Origin: Muricomes intestini
GTDB taxonomy: Bacteria > Bacillota > Clostridia > Lachnospirales > Lachnospiraceae
NCBI RefSeq assembly: GCF_004346165.1
Contig: NZ_SLZZ01000007.1
Span: 86,324 to 150,323 of the forward strand
DNA length: 64,000 bases
Direction of reading: 5' to 3'
Position 1 is the first letter of the stretch, and every line of letters begins with the position of its first letter. The notes under the pieces are model-generated. The model had not been told where the DNA came from. It ran no database searches and saw nothing but the letters and a program-made list of their open reading frames with translations. The position numbers were made by a program, and so were the translations under genes. This document shows positions 1 to 8,746 of this stretch, piece by piece.

Positions 1-335
1 AAAATCGGAAGTACAAAGATTTTTCCATCTCCCTGATGCCCTGTCTGATTGGTTTCAATAATGATATCTACTGCATCTTTCACTTTTTCATCATCTACGA
101 TCACAATAAACATCCTCTTGGGAACCAGTCTGATTGCCTCTGTAAGGCTTTCTCCGGATGCATCCAGGGGCAGTTCACCGACAGCAATTACCAGGTTCAA
201 AAGTTCCGGATCAATACTTTTTTTACCTCTCCCCAGACATTTCCGGCAGCTAAAGGCAGGGAATCCGCCTTCTGCCAGAGCTGTCTTTGTCGCATTTACC
301 TTGTTTGAGCGGATAAAAGCCATAATCTCTTTCAT
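1..335 (-). CDS. nifI2: NifI2, PII-like nitrogenase regulator (partial)
   Basis: PII (GlnB) family regulator of the NifI2 branch. With NifI1 it forms a complex that binds dinitrogenase and switches off nitrogenase activity in response to 2-oxoglutarate and ATP (family knowledge). The visible part starts MKEIMAFIRSNK at 335 and includes a PII-like ALAEGGFPAFS segment, a GRGKK motif and a late TGHQGDGKIFVLP segment. That glycine-rich stretch matches the PII region after the T-loop. The C-terminus is cut by the left window edge. The gene lies 20 bp after nifI1 in the order nifH-nifI1-nifI2, which is diagnostic for this type of nif operon; nifDK would be expected just outside the window. Confidence 0.85.
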   Translation of the reverse strand, partial: MKEIMAFIRSNKVNATKTALAEGGFPAFSCRKCLGRGKKSIDPELLNLVIAVGELPLDASGESLTEAIRLVPKRMFIVIVDDEKVKDAVDIIIETNQTGHQGDGKIFVLPI

Positions 336-355
336 ATTAAATTACCGCCTTCCTA

Positions 356-679
356 TCATAGTCCTGCTTTTCCGGTACTCACCGTATATGCCTCTTCCAC
401 AGGAGATATAAACACACGTCCGTCTCCGTAGTTTCCGTCCCCTGTTCTTGCAGTTCGGAGAATAATTTTTACCAATGTATCCTTATCTTCATCACTGCAG
501 AAGATAAGCAGCATTTCCTTCGGTATTTCATCATAGTAGAAATCATCTACGCGAATACCCCTTTGTTTGCCTCGCCCAAATACATCCATCTTAGTGATGG
601 CGGGGAAACCAGCTTCCGCCAGTTCTGTCATAACCACCCCTACCTTTTCCGGTCTGATAATTACTCTCACCATCAACAT
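356..679 (-). CDS. nifI1: NifI1, PII-like nitrogenase regulator
   Basis: GlnB/PII-family protein of 107 residues, close to the normal family length of about 105-115. It starts MLMVRVIIRPEK and carries the PII landmarks: a hydrophobic first strand, the AGFPAITKMDVFGRGKQRG segment leading into the T-loop, and TGDGNYGDGRVFISPVE near the C-terminus. Its place directly downstream of nifH (18 bp) and before nifI2 identifies it as NifI1, which acts post-translationally on nitrogenase rather than on glutamine synthetase. The T-loop lacks the uridylylated Tyr context of GlnB, as usual for NifI. A GGGGG motif about 9 nt before the ATG is the best ribosome-binding site; a second ATG lies two codons downstream. 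Confidence 0.88.
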   Translation of the reverse strand: MLMVRVIIRPEKVGVVMTELAEAGFPAITKMDVFGRGKQRGIRVDDFYYDEIPKEMLLIFCSDEDKDTLVKIILRTARTGDGNYGDGRVFISPVEEAYTVSTGKAGL

Positions 680-697
680 AATAAAAAGCCCCCTCTC

Positions 698-1606
<909 letters not shown>

Positions 1607-1647
1607 CTACCCTGACATTAACACAAAGATATCTAAATGTTAAATTT

Positions 1648-1676
1648 ATAATACGTGATATTTCTGAACAAAACAA
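1648..1676 (-). promoter_or_regulatory. nifH promoter
   Basis: A sigma-A-type promoter on the minus strand: -35 TTGTTT (1671-1676), 17-bp spacer, -10 TATTAT (1648-1653). It predicts a leader of about 125 nt before nifH. Just upstream, ACAAT-N7-ATTGT (about 1674-1690) forms a small dyad that overlaps the -35 and could bind a regulator. No sigma-54-type GG-N10-GC element was seen. Confidence 0.55.
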
Positions 1677-1775
1677 TACAGTCAATTGTACAAAAATTTC
1701 ATCCTATGCACATATTTTTTGTGAATTTTTCGTTATTCCTCTTCTATTAAAAGTCAAATACCACGCAGCAAGCTG

Positions 1776-1803
1776 AAAAAAGCTTCCCGGTTTCCCGGAA
1801 AGC
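1776..1803 (-). terminator. Terminator of the pta-ackA-yceD-rpmF operon
   Basis: On the minus strand a 9-bp GC-rich stem closed by a GAAA tetraloop (GCTTTCCGG / CCGGGAAGC, one G-U pair) is followed by six T residues. It lies 16 bp after the rpmF stop. Confidence 0.88.
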
Positions 1804-1818
1804 CTCGTCTTCTCTGCA

Positions 1819-1998
1819 TTAGTCAACAGATATGATTTCTTTTTTGTTGTAAGAGCCACAAGCTTTGCATACTCTGTGAGGCATCATAAGTTCTCCGCAC
1901 TTGCTACATTTTACAAGGTTGGGAGCACTCATCTTCCAATTAGCTCTTCTCTTATCTCTTCTTCCTTTAGAAGATTTATTCTTTGGACAGATAGACAT
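1819..1998 (-). CDS. rpmF: 50S ribosomal protein L32
   Basis: Small ribosomal protein of 59 residues (start MSICPKNKSSKGRRDKRRAN). L32 binds the large subunit near the peptidyl-transferase region. The N-terminal basic PKxKSSKxRRDKRRAxW signature and a zinc-ribbon pair CSKC ... CKAC are clear, so this is the zinc-binding C+ form. The ribosome-binding site AAGGAGGTG overlaps the end of yceD, and the start codon is 3 nt beyond the yceD stop, indicating translational coupling. A yceD-rpmF pair is the usual arrangement in bacteria; the plsX gene that often follows is absent and a terminator ends the unit. Confidence 0.95.
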   Translation of the reverse strand: MSICPKNKSSKGRRDKRRANWKMSAPNLVKCSKCGELMMPHRVCKACGSYNKKEIISVD

Positions 1999-2001
1999 AG
2001 G

Positions 2002-2529
2002 TTACACCTCCTTAAAATTCTTAAACAAATCCCGGACAACTGACATTCTCGGGTCAGCTCCTGTATCTTCACAGTCACAAGTACCCTGATTTAGGTTCTG
2101 ACCACAAACGCTGCATATGCCCTTACAGTCCTCACTGCATAGAACTTTCGTCGGCCATCCTATCAATATCTCATTAAAGAGCAATTTGTCCACGTCAAGA
2201 TGATATCCGACAATAAAATTCGATTCATCTAAATCTTCTCTCAAATCAGCATCCGATACATTCAAATCCACATGCTTCACAAAATCAAGTACAAATTCTT
2301 CTCGTACATCCTCCGCACAGCGGTCACATGGAATCTTTATACCGACTTTTGAGTCTGCCTGAATCTGTACTTCCTTATCCTTTACATGAGTAACAACAAG
2401 GTGCACAGGTTCCTTACTTATAATCGGAAAAGAACCGGATTTCAGCTTAATCGCTTCCATTTCAAATGGCACCGTCGCCTCCACCGGCTTATGCTGTTCT
2501 GACAGAACATCTGATAGGTTAATTAACAT
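2002..2529 (-). CDS. YceD family (DUF177) protein
   Basis: Member of the YceD/DUF177 family, almost always encoded just before rpmF and linked to 23S rRNA or large-subunit maturation (family knowledge; exact role unclear). I place the start at 2529 (MLINLSDVLSE), because AGGAG lies 7 nt upstream of it inside a slightly longer open frame. The product is 175 residues. The C-terminal part holds the family's cysteine cluster (CSEDCKGICSVCGQNLNQGTC), likely metal binding. The final codons contain the rpmF ribosome-binding site. It is separated from ackA by about 150 bp holding one family A repeat. Confidence 0.85.
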   Translation of the reverse strand: MLINLSDVLSEQHKPVEATVPFEMEAIKLKSGSFPIISKEPVHLVVTHVKDKEVQIQADSKVGIKIPCDRCAEDVREEFVLDFVKHVDLNVSDADLREDLDESNFIVGYHLDVDKLLFNEILIGWPTKVLCSEDCKGICSVCGQNLNQGTCDCEDTGADPRMSVVRDLFKNFKEV

Positions 2530-2611
2530 CTTAATACTCCTATTCATACCTCAACTATTATATCATGTAAAATAGGTTTGTCAACAAAAAACTACAGATT
2601 TCAGAGGAAAA

Positions 2612-2662
2612 GCAAAAGGGGTCTGACCCTTTTGCGCGACCTTTTCTGACTATTCTGATAAG
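2612..2662 (+). repeat. Family A double-hairpin repeat, copy A1
   Basis: Contains the family A core AAAAGGGGTCTGACCCTTTTG followed by a degenerate second dyad (CTTTTCTGAC TATTCTGATAAG). It lies 15 bp downstream of the ackA stop and upstream of yceD, so it would be part of the operon mRNA. Confidence 0.8.
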
Positions 2663-2676
2663 TCTATACTCCAGAT

Positions 2677-3867
2677 TTATTTTATAAGGGCTTCTGTTTC
2701 TCTTGCGATTGCAAGTTCTTCGTTTGTCGGAATTACAAAAACTCTTACCTTGGAGCCCGGTTTGGAAAGTTCAATTTCCTGTCCTCTTGTGTTATTGGCA
2801 TCCTCGTCAAATTCTATTCCAAGATATCCCAGATAGCTGCACACTGCTGCCCGGACTAATTCATCATTTTCACCGATTCCTGCTGTGAAAGCAATGACAT
2901 CCACTCCGTTCATTGCCGCCACATAACTTCCTATATACTTTGCAACTCTGTATGAAAATACTTCCAGAGCAATCTTTGCACGCTTGTCCCCCGCCAAAGA
3001 TGCATCAGTCAAATCTCTAAAGTCACTGGACAGTCCTGAAATTCCCTGTACACCAGACTTTTTGTTCAGCATATTCATCAAACCTTCAATATCCAGATTC
3101 TCTTTCTTTGCGATGAATTCCAGGATAGCCGGATCAATATCACCGGAACGTGTTCCCATTACAAGGCCTTCAAGTGGTGTCAGTCCCATGGATGTGTCTA
3201 TAGATTTACCGTTTTTCACTGCACATACACTTGCACCGTTGCCCAAGTGGCATACGATTGTCTTTGTTGCATCATATGGCCGGCCAGTGAGCTCTGCGGC
3301 TCTCTTTGATACAAAGCTGTGGCTTGTCCCATGAAAACCGTAACGTCTTACTTTATATTTTTCATAATATTCATATGGCAGTCCGTACATATATGCTTTT
3401 TCAGGCATTGTCTGATGAAATGCAGTGTCAAATACTGCTGCCATAGGGGTTCCCGGCATCAGCTTCTCACATGCATTTACACCAATTAAATTTGCAGGAT
3501 TATGCAGAGGTGCCAGTTCGTTACATTCCTCAACGGCTTTCTTTACCTCTTCTGTGATAATTACAGAGGACGCAAACTTTTCGCCGCCGTGTACCAGGCG
3601 GTGTCCAACTGCCCCAATCTCGTCCAGACTCTTTATTACTCCTGTCTCGTTGTCTGTCAGAGCTTCAATAACATACTGAATTGCCTCTGTATGTGAAGGC
3701 ATATCCTTCTCTGTTTTTGTCTTTTCACTGCCGGCGGCCTGATAGGTGAGGCGCCCGTCGATTCCGATTCTCTCACAAATGCCTTTTGCAAGCACCTTCT
3801 CAGATTCAGAATTAATCAGCTGAAATTTTAAAGAAGAACTTCCACAATTAATCACTAATATATTCAC
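2677..3867 (-). CDS. ackA: Acetate kinase
   Basis: Converts acetyl phosphate and ADP to acetate and ATP, the energy-yielding last step of acetate fermentation, with Pta in the same operon. The ASKHA-fold N-terminal signature [15 protein letters not shown] is at the start, with [34 protein letters not shown] and [20 protein letters not shown] following in the normal order. I choose the GTG at 3867 (396 residues) because GGAGG lies 8 nt before it; an upstream TTG in frame falls inside that Shine-Dalgarno. The gene starts 22 nt after the pta stop, so the two are co-transcribed. Confidence 0.96.
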   Translation of the reverse strand: MNILVINCGSSSLKFQLINSESEKVLAKGICERIGIDGRLTYQAAGSEKTKTEKDMPSHTEAIQYVIEALTDNETGVIKSLDEIGAVGHRLVHGGEKFASSVIITEEVKKAVEECNELAPLHNPANLIGVNACEKLMPGTPMAAVFDTAFHQTMPEKAYMYGLPYEYYEKYKVRRYGFHGTSHSFVSKRAAELTGRPYDATKTIVCHLGNGASVCAVKNGKSIDTSMGLTPLEGLVMGTRSGDIDPAILEFIAKKENLDIEGLMNMLNKKSGVQGISGLSSDFRDLTDASLAGDKRAKIALEVFSYRVAKYIGSYVAAMNGVDVIAFTAGIGENDELVRAAVCSYLGYLGIEFDEDANNTRGQEIELSKPGSKVRVFVIPTNEELAIARETEALIK

Positions 3868-3889
3868 TTTATTATCCTCCAATCTCTCA

Positions 3890-4891
3890 TTACTTTGAAT
3901 ATGCCTGAGCCTGTACTGCCGTAATTGCTATAACTCCTTCGATATCTGCGGCAATGCACCCTCTTGATAAGTCATTGACCGGGGCCGCAATCCCCTGGGT
4001 AAGAGGGCCGTAAGCTTCTGCCTTGCCAAGTCTTTGTACAAGCTTGTATCCGATATTTCCTGCATCCAAATCTGGGAAAATCAATACATTGGCACGCCCT
4101 GCTGCCGGACTTCCCGGTGCCTTCGATGCTGCAACCTCCGGTACAATAGCTGCGTCCAGCTGCAGTTCTCCATCCAGTATTAAATCCGGTGCCATTTCTT
4201 TTGCAAGTCTCGTAGCCTCCACTACCTTGTCAACATCCGGGTGTTTTGCGCTTCCCTTTGTAGAATGTGACAGCATGGCAACAATTGGCTCTTTCCTCGT
4301 CAGAACCTGGAAAGATTCCGCTGAAGACAATGCAATATTTGCCAATTTTTCCGGATCTGGATTCTGTTCCAGACCTGCATCTCCGAAAATGAAGGTTCCC
4401 TCTGCACCCATATCACAATCCGGTACAACCATAAGGAAGAACGCAGAAACCAATTTTGTTCCAGGTTTTGTCTTCAGAATCTGAAGACACGGGCGAAGTG
4501 TGTCCGCTGTAGAGTGGCATGCACCTGATACCATACCATCTGCATCGCCCATCTTTACCATCATAACCCCGTAGTACAGGTAATTGCTCAGAAGCAGTTC
4601 TTTTGCCTGTTCTTCTGTCATTCCTTTCTTCTGTCTAAGCTCTGCCAGCTTTGCAATATATCCTTCTGTCTTTTCGCTCGTCGCAGGATCCACCATTGCA
4701 GCACCCGAAATGTCAAAGCCCTTTCCGTTTCTCTCAATTTCCTCTTTGCTTCCCACAAGAATAAGATTCGCAACTCCCTGCTTAAGCACTGCCTCTGCTG
4801 CCTGGTAAGTTCTTACGTCCTCCGTCTCCGGGAGCACGATTGTCTTCTTATCGGACATCGCCCTCTCTTTGATTTTGTCGATAAATCCCAT
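3890..4891 (-). CDS. pta: Phosphate acetyltransferase
   Basis: Transfers the acetyl group from acetyl-CoA to phosphate, giving acetyl phosphate for AckA. The 333 residues match the short class of Pta made of the catalytic PTA_PTB domain only, without the N-terminal DRTGG extension of enterobacteria. Landmarks include [19 protein letters not shown] near the N-terminus, [16 protein letters not shown] in the middle, and the C-terminal [21 protein letters not shown] segment. It is the first gene of pta-ackA-yceD-rpmF and has its own promoter upstream (4930-4958). Confidence 0.95.
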   Translation of the reverse strand: MGFIDKIKERAMSDKKTIVLPETEDVRTYQAAEAVLKQGVANLILVGSKEEIERNGKGFDISGAAMVDPATSEKTEGYIAKLAELRQKKGMTEEQAKELLLSNYLYYGVMMVKMGDADGMVSGACHSTADTLRPCLQILKTKPGTKLVSAFFLMVVPDCDMGAEGTFIFGDAGLEQNPDPEKLANIALSSAESFQVLTRKEPIVAMLSHSTKGSAKHPDVDKVVEATRLAKEMAPDLILDGELQLDAAIVPEVAASKAPGSPAAGRANVLIFPDLDAGNIGYKLVQRLGKAEAYGPLTQGIAAPVNDLSRGCIAADIEGVIAITAVQAQAYSK

Positions 4892-4929
4892 GATTTAAAG
4901 CCACCTTTCAATTTTTTCTCACTTTCCCC

Positions 4930-4958
4930 ATTATACCCCAAAGAATTATTGTATACAA
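4930..4958 (-). promoter_or_regulatory. pta operon promoter
   Basis: Minus-strand -35 TTGTAT (4953-4958), 17-bp spacer, -10 TATAAT (4930-4935), giving a leader of about 30 nt before pta. Confidence 0.65.
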
Positions 4959-4998
4959 GCCTATATAATGTGCATTTTTAAGTACAATATTCTGCCCT

Positions 4999-5077
4999 CA
5001 GTTCAGCCAAGCAGATTTTTGCAAAGATATGTAGAAGAAAGCTTGCTTTCATATACAATATCCTCACGGAAATTTAT
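4999..5077 (+). repeat. Family D element, truncated copy D1
   Basis: Begins with the family D end CAGTTCAGCCAAGCAGATTTTT and keeps the conserved apical hairpin GAAAGCTTGCTTTC. The right half is missing: the sequence runs straight into family C copy C1. It lies between the mgtE 3' end and the pta promoter. Confidence 0.65.
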
Positions 5078-5147
5078 TCCCGCGAGCAACGAGCCAAGCG
5101 CAAATGCTTGCATTTCCATTTGGCGACTGCCGCGAGGGTCAAAGAAC
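5078..5147 (-). repeat. Family C 3'-UTR hairpin element, copy C1
   Basis: Read on the minus strand, starts about 10 bp after the mgtE stop: TTTGACCCTCGCGGCAG, a GCCAAATGGAAATGC stem, then GCTTGGCTCGTTGCTCGCGGG. Shared almost base for base with copies at 48302 and 55911, each also placed just beyond a minus-strand gene. Confidence 0.75.
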
Positions 5148-5156
5148 CTGACTGTG

Positions 5157-6497
5157 CTAGGATCTGAGGTGAAATATTGTTGTCACTATATTAAAATAAA
5201 CCAGGATTGTACAAGTATCAAGAATTGTGGAGATCAGGGGCGCTGCCATGATTGCCGGATCCAGCCCCAGTTTTTTCGCAACAAGAGGCAGTGTACAGCC
5301 CACAGATTTTGCTATAACCACCACTGCCATCATAGTAATTCCAATTGCCGCGGACAGCATAATATCCTGATCATACATAATATAAATCCGGATTCCGTTT
5401 ACAACTGCCAGCAGAAAGCTTACAGCCAGTGCAACACGGACTTCCTTGAAAATAACCCGGAAAATATCTTTAAATTGAATTTCTCCTACAGCCAGCCCCC
5501 GGATAATCAGCGTTGAACTCTGAGATCCACAGTTTCCGCCTGTACCCATCAGCATAGGAATAAATGTAATCAGAACTGGCATGGCTGCCATTGCCTTCTC
5601 ATAGTGTCCCAGAAGCTCTCCTGTCACTGTTGCTGAAAGCATCAGAAGCATCAGCCACAGGCTCCTGTGCTTAGCATGCTGAAGCACTGATGTGCCAAAA
5701 TAGGAATCTTCATTGGGACTGACACCGGCCATGATGCTGATATCTTCTGTCGCCTCATCCTGCAAAACCAGCATGGCATCATCATAAGTTACAATACCAA
5801 CCAGACAGTTTTCATGATCAATGATTGGAATTGCAACAAGGCCATACTTTTTAATCGTCTTTGCCACATCCTCCTGGTCATCCAGCGTGGTAGCCAAAAG
5901 CACGTTCTCATCCATGATTTCTTCAATCAGCCAGGACTCACCTGCTGTCAGGAGGTCCTTTACATCCACCGCACCGATCAGTTTCCTCTTTTCTGTGACG
6001 TAACAGGTGTAAATGGTTTCCTTATTAATACCGACCTGACGGATCTTGAGGATTGCATCTGCCACTGTCATTTCCCTGCGCAGGCTGACATAGTCCACAT
6101 TCATAATGCTTCCTGCACTGTCCTCTGGATACTGGAGCAATACATTGATTTTCTTCCTTGTGTCCTCGTCCGTTGCCATCAGCAGACGGTCTACTACGTT
6201 AGCCGGCATCTCCTCCAGAACATCTACCGTATCGTCCACGTACATTTCACCCATAACCTCTTCCAGTTCAGAATCTGTCAGAGCGTTGATTAAATCCTCA
6301 CGCATATCACTGTTCATATCCGTGAAAACTTCGGCAGCCTCCTCCTTGGCAAGAAGCCGGAAAATCAGAATTGCCTGTCTGGTCCCGAAGTCCTCAAGCA
6401 TTTCCACAATATCGACAGGGTGCATGGATTCCAGTTTTTCCTTCAGGTCTTTAAATTTGCGTCGTTCCAGAAGTTCGAGTATCGTTTCTTTCTTCAT
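5157..6497 (-). CDS. mgtE: Magnesium transporter MgtE
   Basis: Inner-membrane Mg2+ channel/transporter gated by cytoplasmic Mg2+ (family knowledge). The 446 residues have the full MgtE layout: a cytosolic N-domain of helical repeats (about 1-125, with LLERRKFKDLKEKLESMHPVDIVEML), two CBS domains (about 130-255, with DYVSLRREMTVADAI and PIIDHENCLVGIVTYDDAM), and a C-terminal membrane domain with five predicted helices (about 280-446). It holds the conserved PMLMGTGGNCGSQSSTL segment lining the pore. AAGGAGG precedes the ATG. No Mg2+ riboswitch (M-box) fits in the short leader; its promoter overlaps that of tmcAL. Confidence 0.95.
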   Translation of the reverse strand: MKKETILELLERRKFKDLKEKLESMHPVDIVEMLEDFGTRQAILIFRLLAKEEAAEVFTDMNSDMREDLINALTDSELEEVMGEMYVDDTVDVLEEMPANVVDRLLMATDEDTRKKINVLLQYPEDSAGSIMNVDYVSLRREMTVADAILKIRQVGINKETIYTCYVTEKRKLIGAVDVKDLLTAGESWLIEEIMDENVLLATTLDDQEDVAKTIKKYGLVAIPIIDHENCLVGIVTYDDAMLVLQDEATEDISIMAGVSPNEDSYFGTSVLQHAKHRSLWLMLLMLSATVTGELLGHYEKAMAAMPVLITFIPMLMGTGGNCGSQSSTLIIRGLAVGEIQFKDIFRVIFKEVRVALAVSFLLAVVNGIRIYIMYDQDIMLSAAIGITMMAVVVIAKSVGCTLPLVAKKLGLDPAIMAAPLISTILDTCTILVYFNIVTTIFHLRS

Positions 6498-6515
6498 CCC
6501 ATGCCTCCTTCTTTG

Positions 6516-6544
6516 TTGTAGTTCTCATTCTTTTATAGTATAAT
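6516..6544 (+). promoter_or_regulatory. tmcAL promoter, overlapping the mgtE promoter
   Basis: Plus-strand -35 TTGTAG (6516-6521), 17-bp spacer, -10 TATAAT (6539-6544). Its -10 overlaps the -10 of the opposite-strand mgtE promoter by four bases. Confidence 0.65.
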
Positions 6545-6565
6545 GGTTAACAAATTGTTATACAA
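6537..6565 (-). promoter_or_regulatory. mgtE promoter, overlapping the tmcAL promoter
   Basis: Minus-strand -35 TTGTAT (6560-6565), 17-bp spacer, -10 TATACT (6537-6542). Predicts a leader of about 30 nt for mgtE. Confidence 0.6.
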
Positions 6566-6575
6566 GGAGATTCTT

Positions 6576-7859
6576 ATGAAAATTGTTGGTTTAATCACCG
6601 AATATAATCCATTCCATAACGGCCATCAGTATCATATTGAAAAAGCAAAGGAGGTCACAGGTGCTGACACGGCCATCGTGATTATGAGCGGTGATTATGT
6701 ACAAAGAGGTACTCCTGCCATCATGCCCAAATACATACGTGCCGAGATGGCTTTGAAATGTGGAGCAGGGGCAGTATTTGAACTTCCTGTCTGCTATGCC
6801 ACCGGGAGTGCAGAATTTTTTGCTATGGGTGCTGTTTCTTTCCTGGATGGCCTAGGGATTGTAGATTCTATTTGTTTCGGAAGTGAGTCGGGTGACCTTG
6901 AGAGACTTCAGAATCTAGCTGATATCCTGTACGAGGAGCCGACAGAATACCGAAATCTTCTACAGGAAAATCTCAAAAAAGGCATGTCTTTCCCCTCAGC
7001 CAGACAGGAGGCACTCAGTGTCTATACAAAAAGCCCGGAATGTGCTGCCCTGCTTGACGATCCAAATAACATTTTAAGTATAGAATATCTGAAAGCATTA
7101 AAAAGGCTGAGCAGTAACATTAAGCCTTATACCATCAAGCGTCAGGGGTCTAACTACCATAATGCAGAGCTGGCACCCAATTACAGTTCCGCTACCGCCA
7201 TCCGTTCCCTGCTCGCATATTCCAGCTCTGCAATCGGCACTCACCCCGGCGCTACATTTGAGAACACACATTTTTCCAATATCTTGAGTCAGCTGGAGGA
7301 TCAGGTACCAGCCTGCTGCCTGGAGCTGTTAAAAGATTACCACCGGGTCAAATATCCGGTTTATCAAAACGATTTTTCTCTCCTTATGAAATATAAACTG
7401 CTGAACAAATCTGCCGAAGACCTGGTCAACTATATGGATGTCTCTGTAGATCTGGCGAACCGTATTAGTAATCAGCTTAATAATTTCTTCAATTACAAGC
7501 AATTTTGTGAACTGCTCAAAACAAAAGAAACCACCTATACACGTATTAACCGCGCACTTTTGCACATCATGCTGGGGATTAAAAAGAGCACTGTAGAAGA
7601 ATATGTCAAGGGTGGATGCCACTACTACGCCCGCCTCCTCGGATTTCGCAGAGACCGTGAAAAAATACTGAGCAGTGTTGTAAAAAATGGACGGCTCCCG
7701 CTGCTGACCAGTCTCTATGATACGGACGCAATTCCTGAGATTGGTCAAAAGATGCTCTACCATGATATCCTCGCCTCCAACCTGTATAAATCCGTAATTA
7801 CAGATAAGTTTAAGACGGTATTTGAAAACGAATACAAACAGACCATTATAAAGGTGTAA
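6576..7859 (+). CDS. tmcAL: tRNA(Met) cytidine acetate ligase TmcAL
   Basis: YlbM/TmcAL family nucleotidyltransferase, which acetylates the wobble cytidine of elongator tRNA-Met using acetate and ATP (shown for the Bacillus subtilis protein). I start it at 6576 (MKIVGLITEYNPFHNGHQYH), where AAGGAG lies 6 nt upstream; an in-frame ATG 11 codons earlier overlaps the promoter. The product is 427 residues, normal for the family. The HxGH-type nucleotide-binding motif NPFHNGH, the VIMSGDYVQRGTPA segment and FGSESGD are visible. It is monocistronic, ending in a strong terminator. Confidence 0.92.
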   Translation: MKIVGLITEYNPFHNGHQYHIEKAKEVTGADTAIVIMSGDYVQRGTPAIMPKYIRAEMALKCGAGAVFELPVCYATGSAEFFAMGAVSFLDGLGIVDSICFGSESGDLERLQNLADILYEEPTEYRNLLQENLKKGMSFPSARQEALSVYTKSPECAALLDDPNNILSIEYLKALKRLSSNIKPYTIKRQGSNYHNAELAPNYSSATAIRSLLAYSSSAIGTHPGATFENTHFSNILSQLEDQVPACCLELLKDYHRVKYPVYQNDFSLLMKYKLLNKSAEDLVNYMDVSVDLANRISNQLNNFFNYKQFCELLKTKETTYTRINRALLHIMLGIKKSTVEEYVKGGCHYYARLLGFRRDREKILSSVVKNGRLPLLTSLYDTDAIPEIGQKMLYHDILASNLYKSVITDKFKTVFENEYKQTIIKV

Positions 7860-7884
7860 CTGTTCAGAACAGTTACACCTTTTT
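7853..7884 (+). terminator. Bidirectional terminator between tmcAL and the DegV gene
   Basis: Perfect 13-bp stem GGTGTAACTGTTC / GAACAGTTACACC with a 1-nt centre, followed by five T residues on the plus strand and by TTTAT on the minus strand. It overlaps the tmcAL stop and the last codons of the convergent DegV-family gene, so it can serve both. Confidence 0.9.
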
Positions 7885-8730
7885 CATACAAGTGACCGCC
7901 ATGGAGCCCGGTCCGATATGACAAGCCACGCTCAGGGACAGTGGTCCTTCTATTATCTCATACTGTGGGAATCTGTTGTGAATCTCTTGTCTCCACACGT
8001 TCACTTCTTCCCGGCTGCATGTATATGCCATTCCCAGAACCATCTGTTCTTCTTTCCCTGCAAAACGTTCCGCCAGATCTGTCTCTATCGCCTTTAGCAT
8101 AGTTCTCTTTGCAGCTTTCCATCCCCGCACTTTTGCAAATGCATCCAGCTTTTCACCTTGAATCTGCAGTACCGGTTTCAAATTCAACACGGTTCCCAGG
8201 GCTGCTGCCGCCGGAGTGATTCTGCCGCCTTTTTTTAAATATTTCAGTGTATCTACAGTAATGTAGATACTCGCCTCCATCTTTTCTCTCTCAAGGACTT
8301 CTCTGATTTCGGCTGCCGTCTTCCCCTCTTCTGCCAGTTTGATTGCATCCAGAACAGACTGCACCTGGGTAACTGAAATTCTCTGATTATTTACCACCTG
8401 TACTCTGCCGCCGTAATCCTGGGAGAGTGTCACAGCTGTTTCGCAGCTGCTGCTTAACCCGCTGGACATGGGAATATGAACAACCTCATCGTATTTTTCA
8501 AGCAGGCTGTCCCAAAGCTCAAGAACATCTCCCGGAGATGGCTGGGATGTTGAAATATCGGAATCTTCACCCAGTCTTTTATAAAATTCTTCCTGTGTCA
8601 GCGTAATGTCTTCCAGAAAAAGTTCTCCGTCGATAAAAAACGGCATGGGAATTACGAAAACCCCCAGTTCTTTCCCCTGTTTCTGTGTTATCCCGCTATT
8701 ACTGTCTGTTACAATTGCAATTTTCTTCAT
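7873..8730 (-). CDS. DegV family fatty-acid-binding protein
   Basis: DegV/EDD-fold protein of 285 residues. Members bind a fatty acid and, as FakB, present it to the kinase FakA. Typical elements: the N-terminal KKIAIVTDSNSGIT, STSQPSPGDVLELWDSL, the lipid-contacting PMSSGLSSSCETAV loop, and TLKYLKKGGRITPAAAALGTVLNLKPVL. The C-terminal part keeps the GPGSMAV-type loop. It is the last gene of a leftward run from polA, 16 bp after the DUF711 gene. Its 3' end overlaps the terminator shared with tmcAL. No fakA is in the window, so a fatty-acid kinase role is inferred only. Confidence 0.88.
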   Translation of the reverse strand: MKKIAIVTDSNSGITQKQGKELGVFVIPMPFFIDGELFLEDITLTQEEFYKRLGEDSDISTSQPSPGDVLELWDSLLEKYDEVVHIPMSSGLSSSCETAVTLSQDYGGRVQVVNNQRISVTQVQSVLDAIKLAEEGKTAAEIREVLEREKMEASIYITVDTLKYLKKGGRITPAAAALGTVLNLKPVLQIQGEKLDAFAKVRGWKAAKRTMLKAIETDLAERFAGKEEQMVLGMAYTCSREEVNVWRQEIHNRFPQYEIIEGPLSLSVACHIGPGSMAVTCMKKV

Positions 8731-8746
8731 AAGTTATTCCCCTGTT

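Noticed and set aside
6498..6575. Magnesium (M-box) riboswitch before mgtE
   Set aside because: The leader is only about 30 nt, too short for the roughly 150-nt M-box, and no conserved motif is visible.
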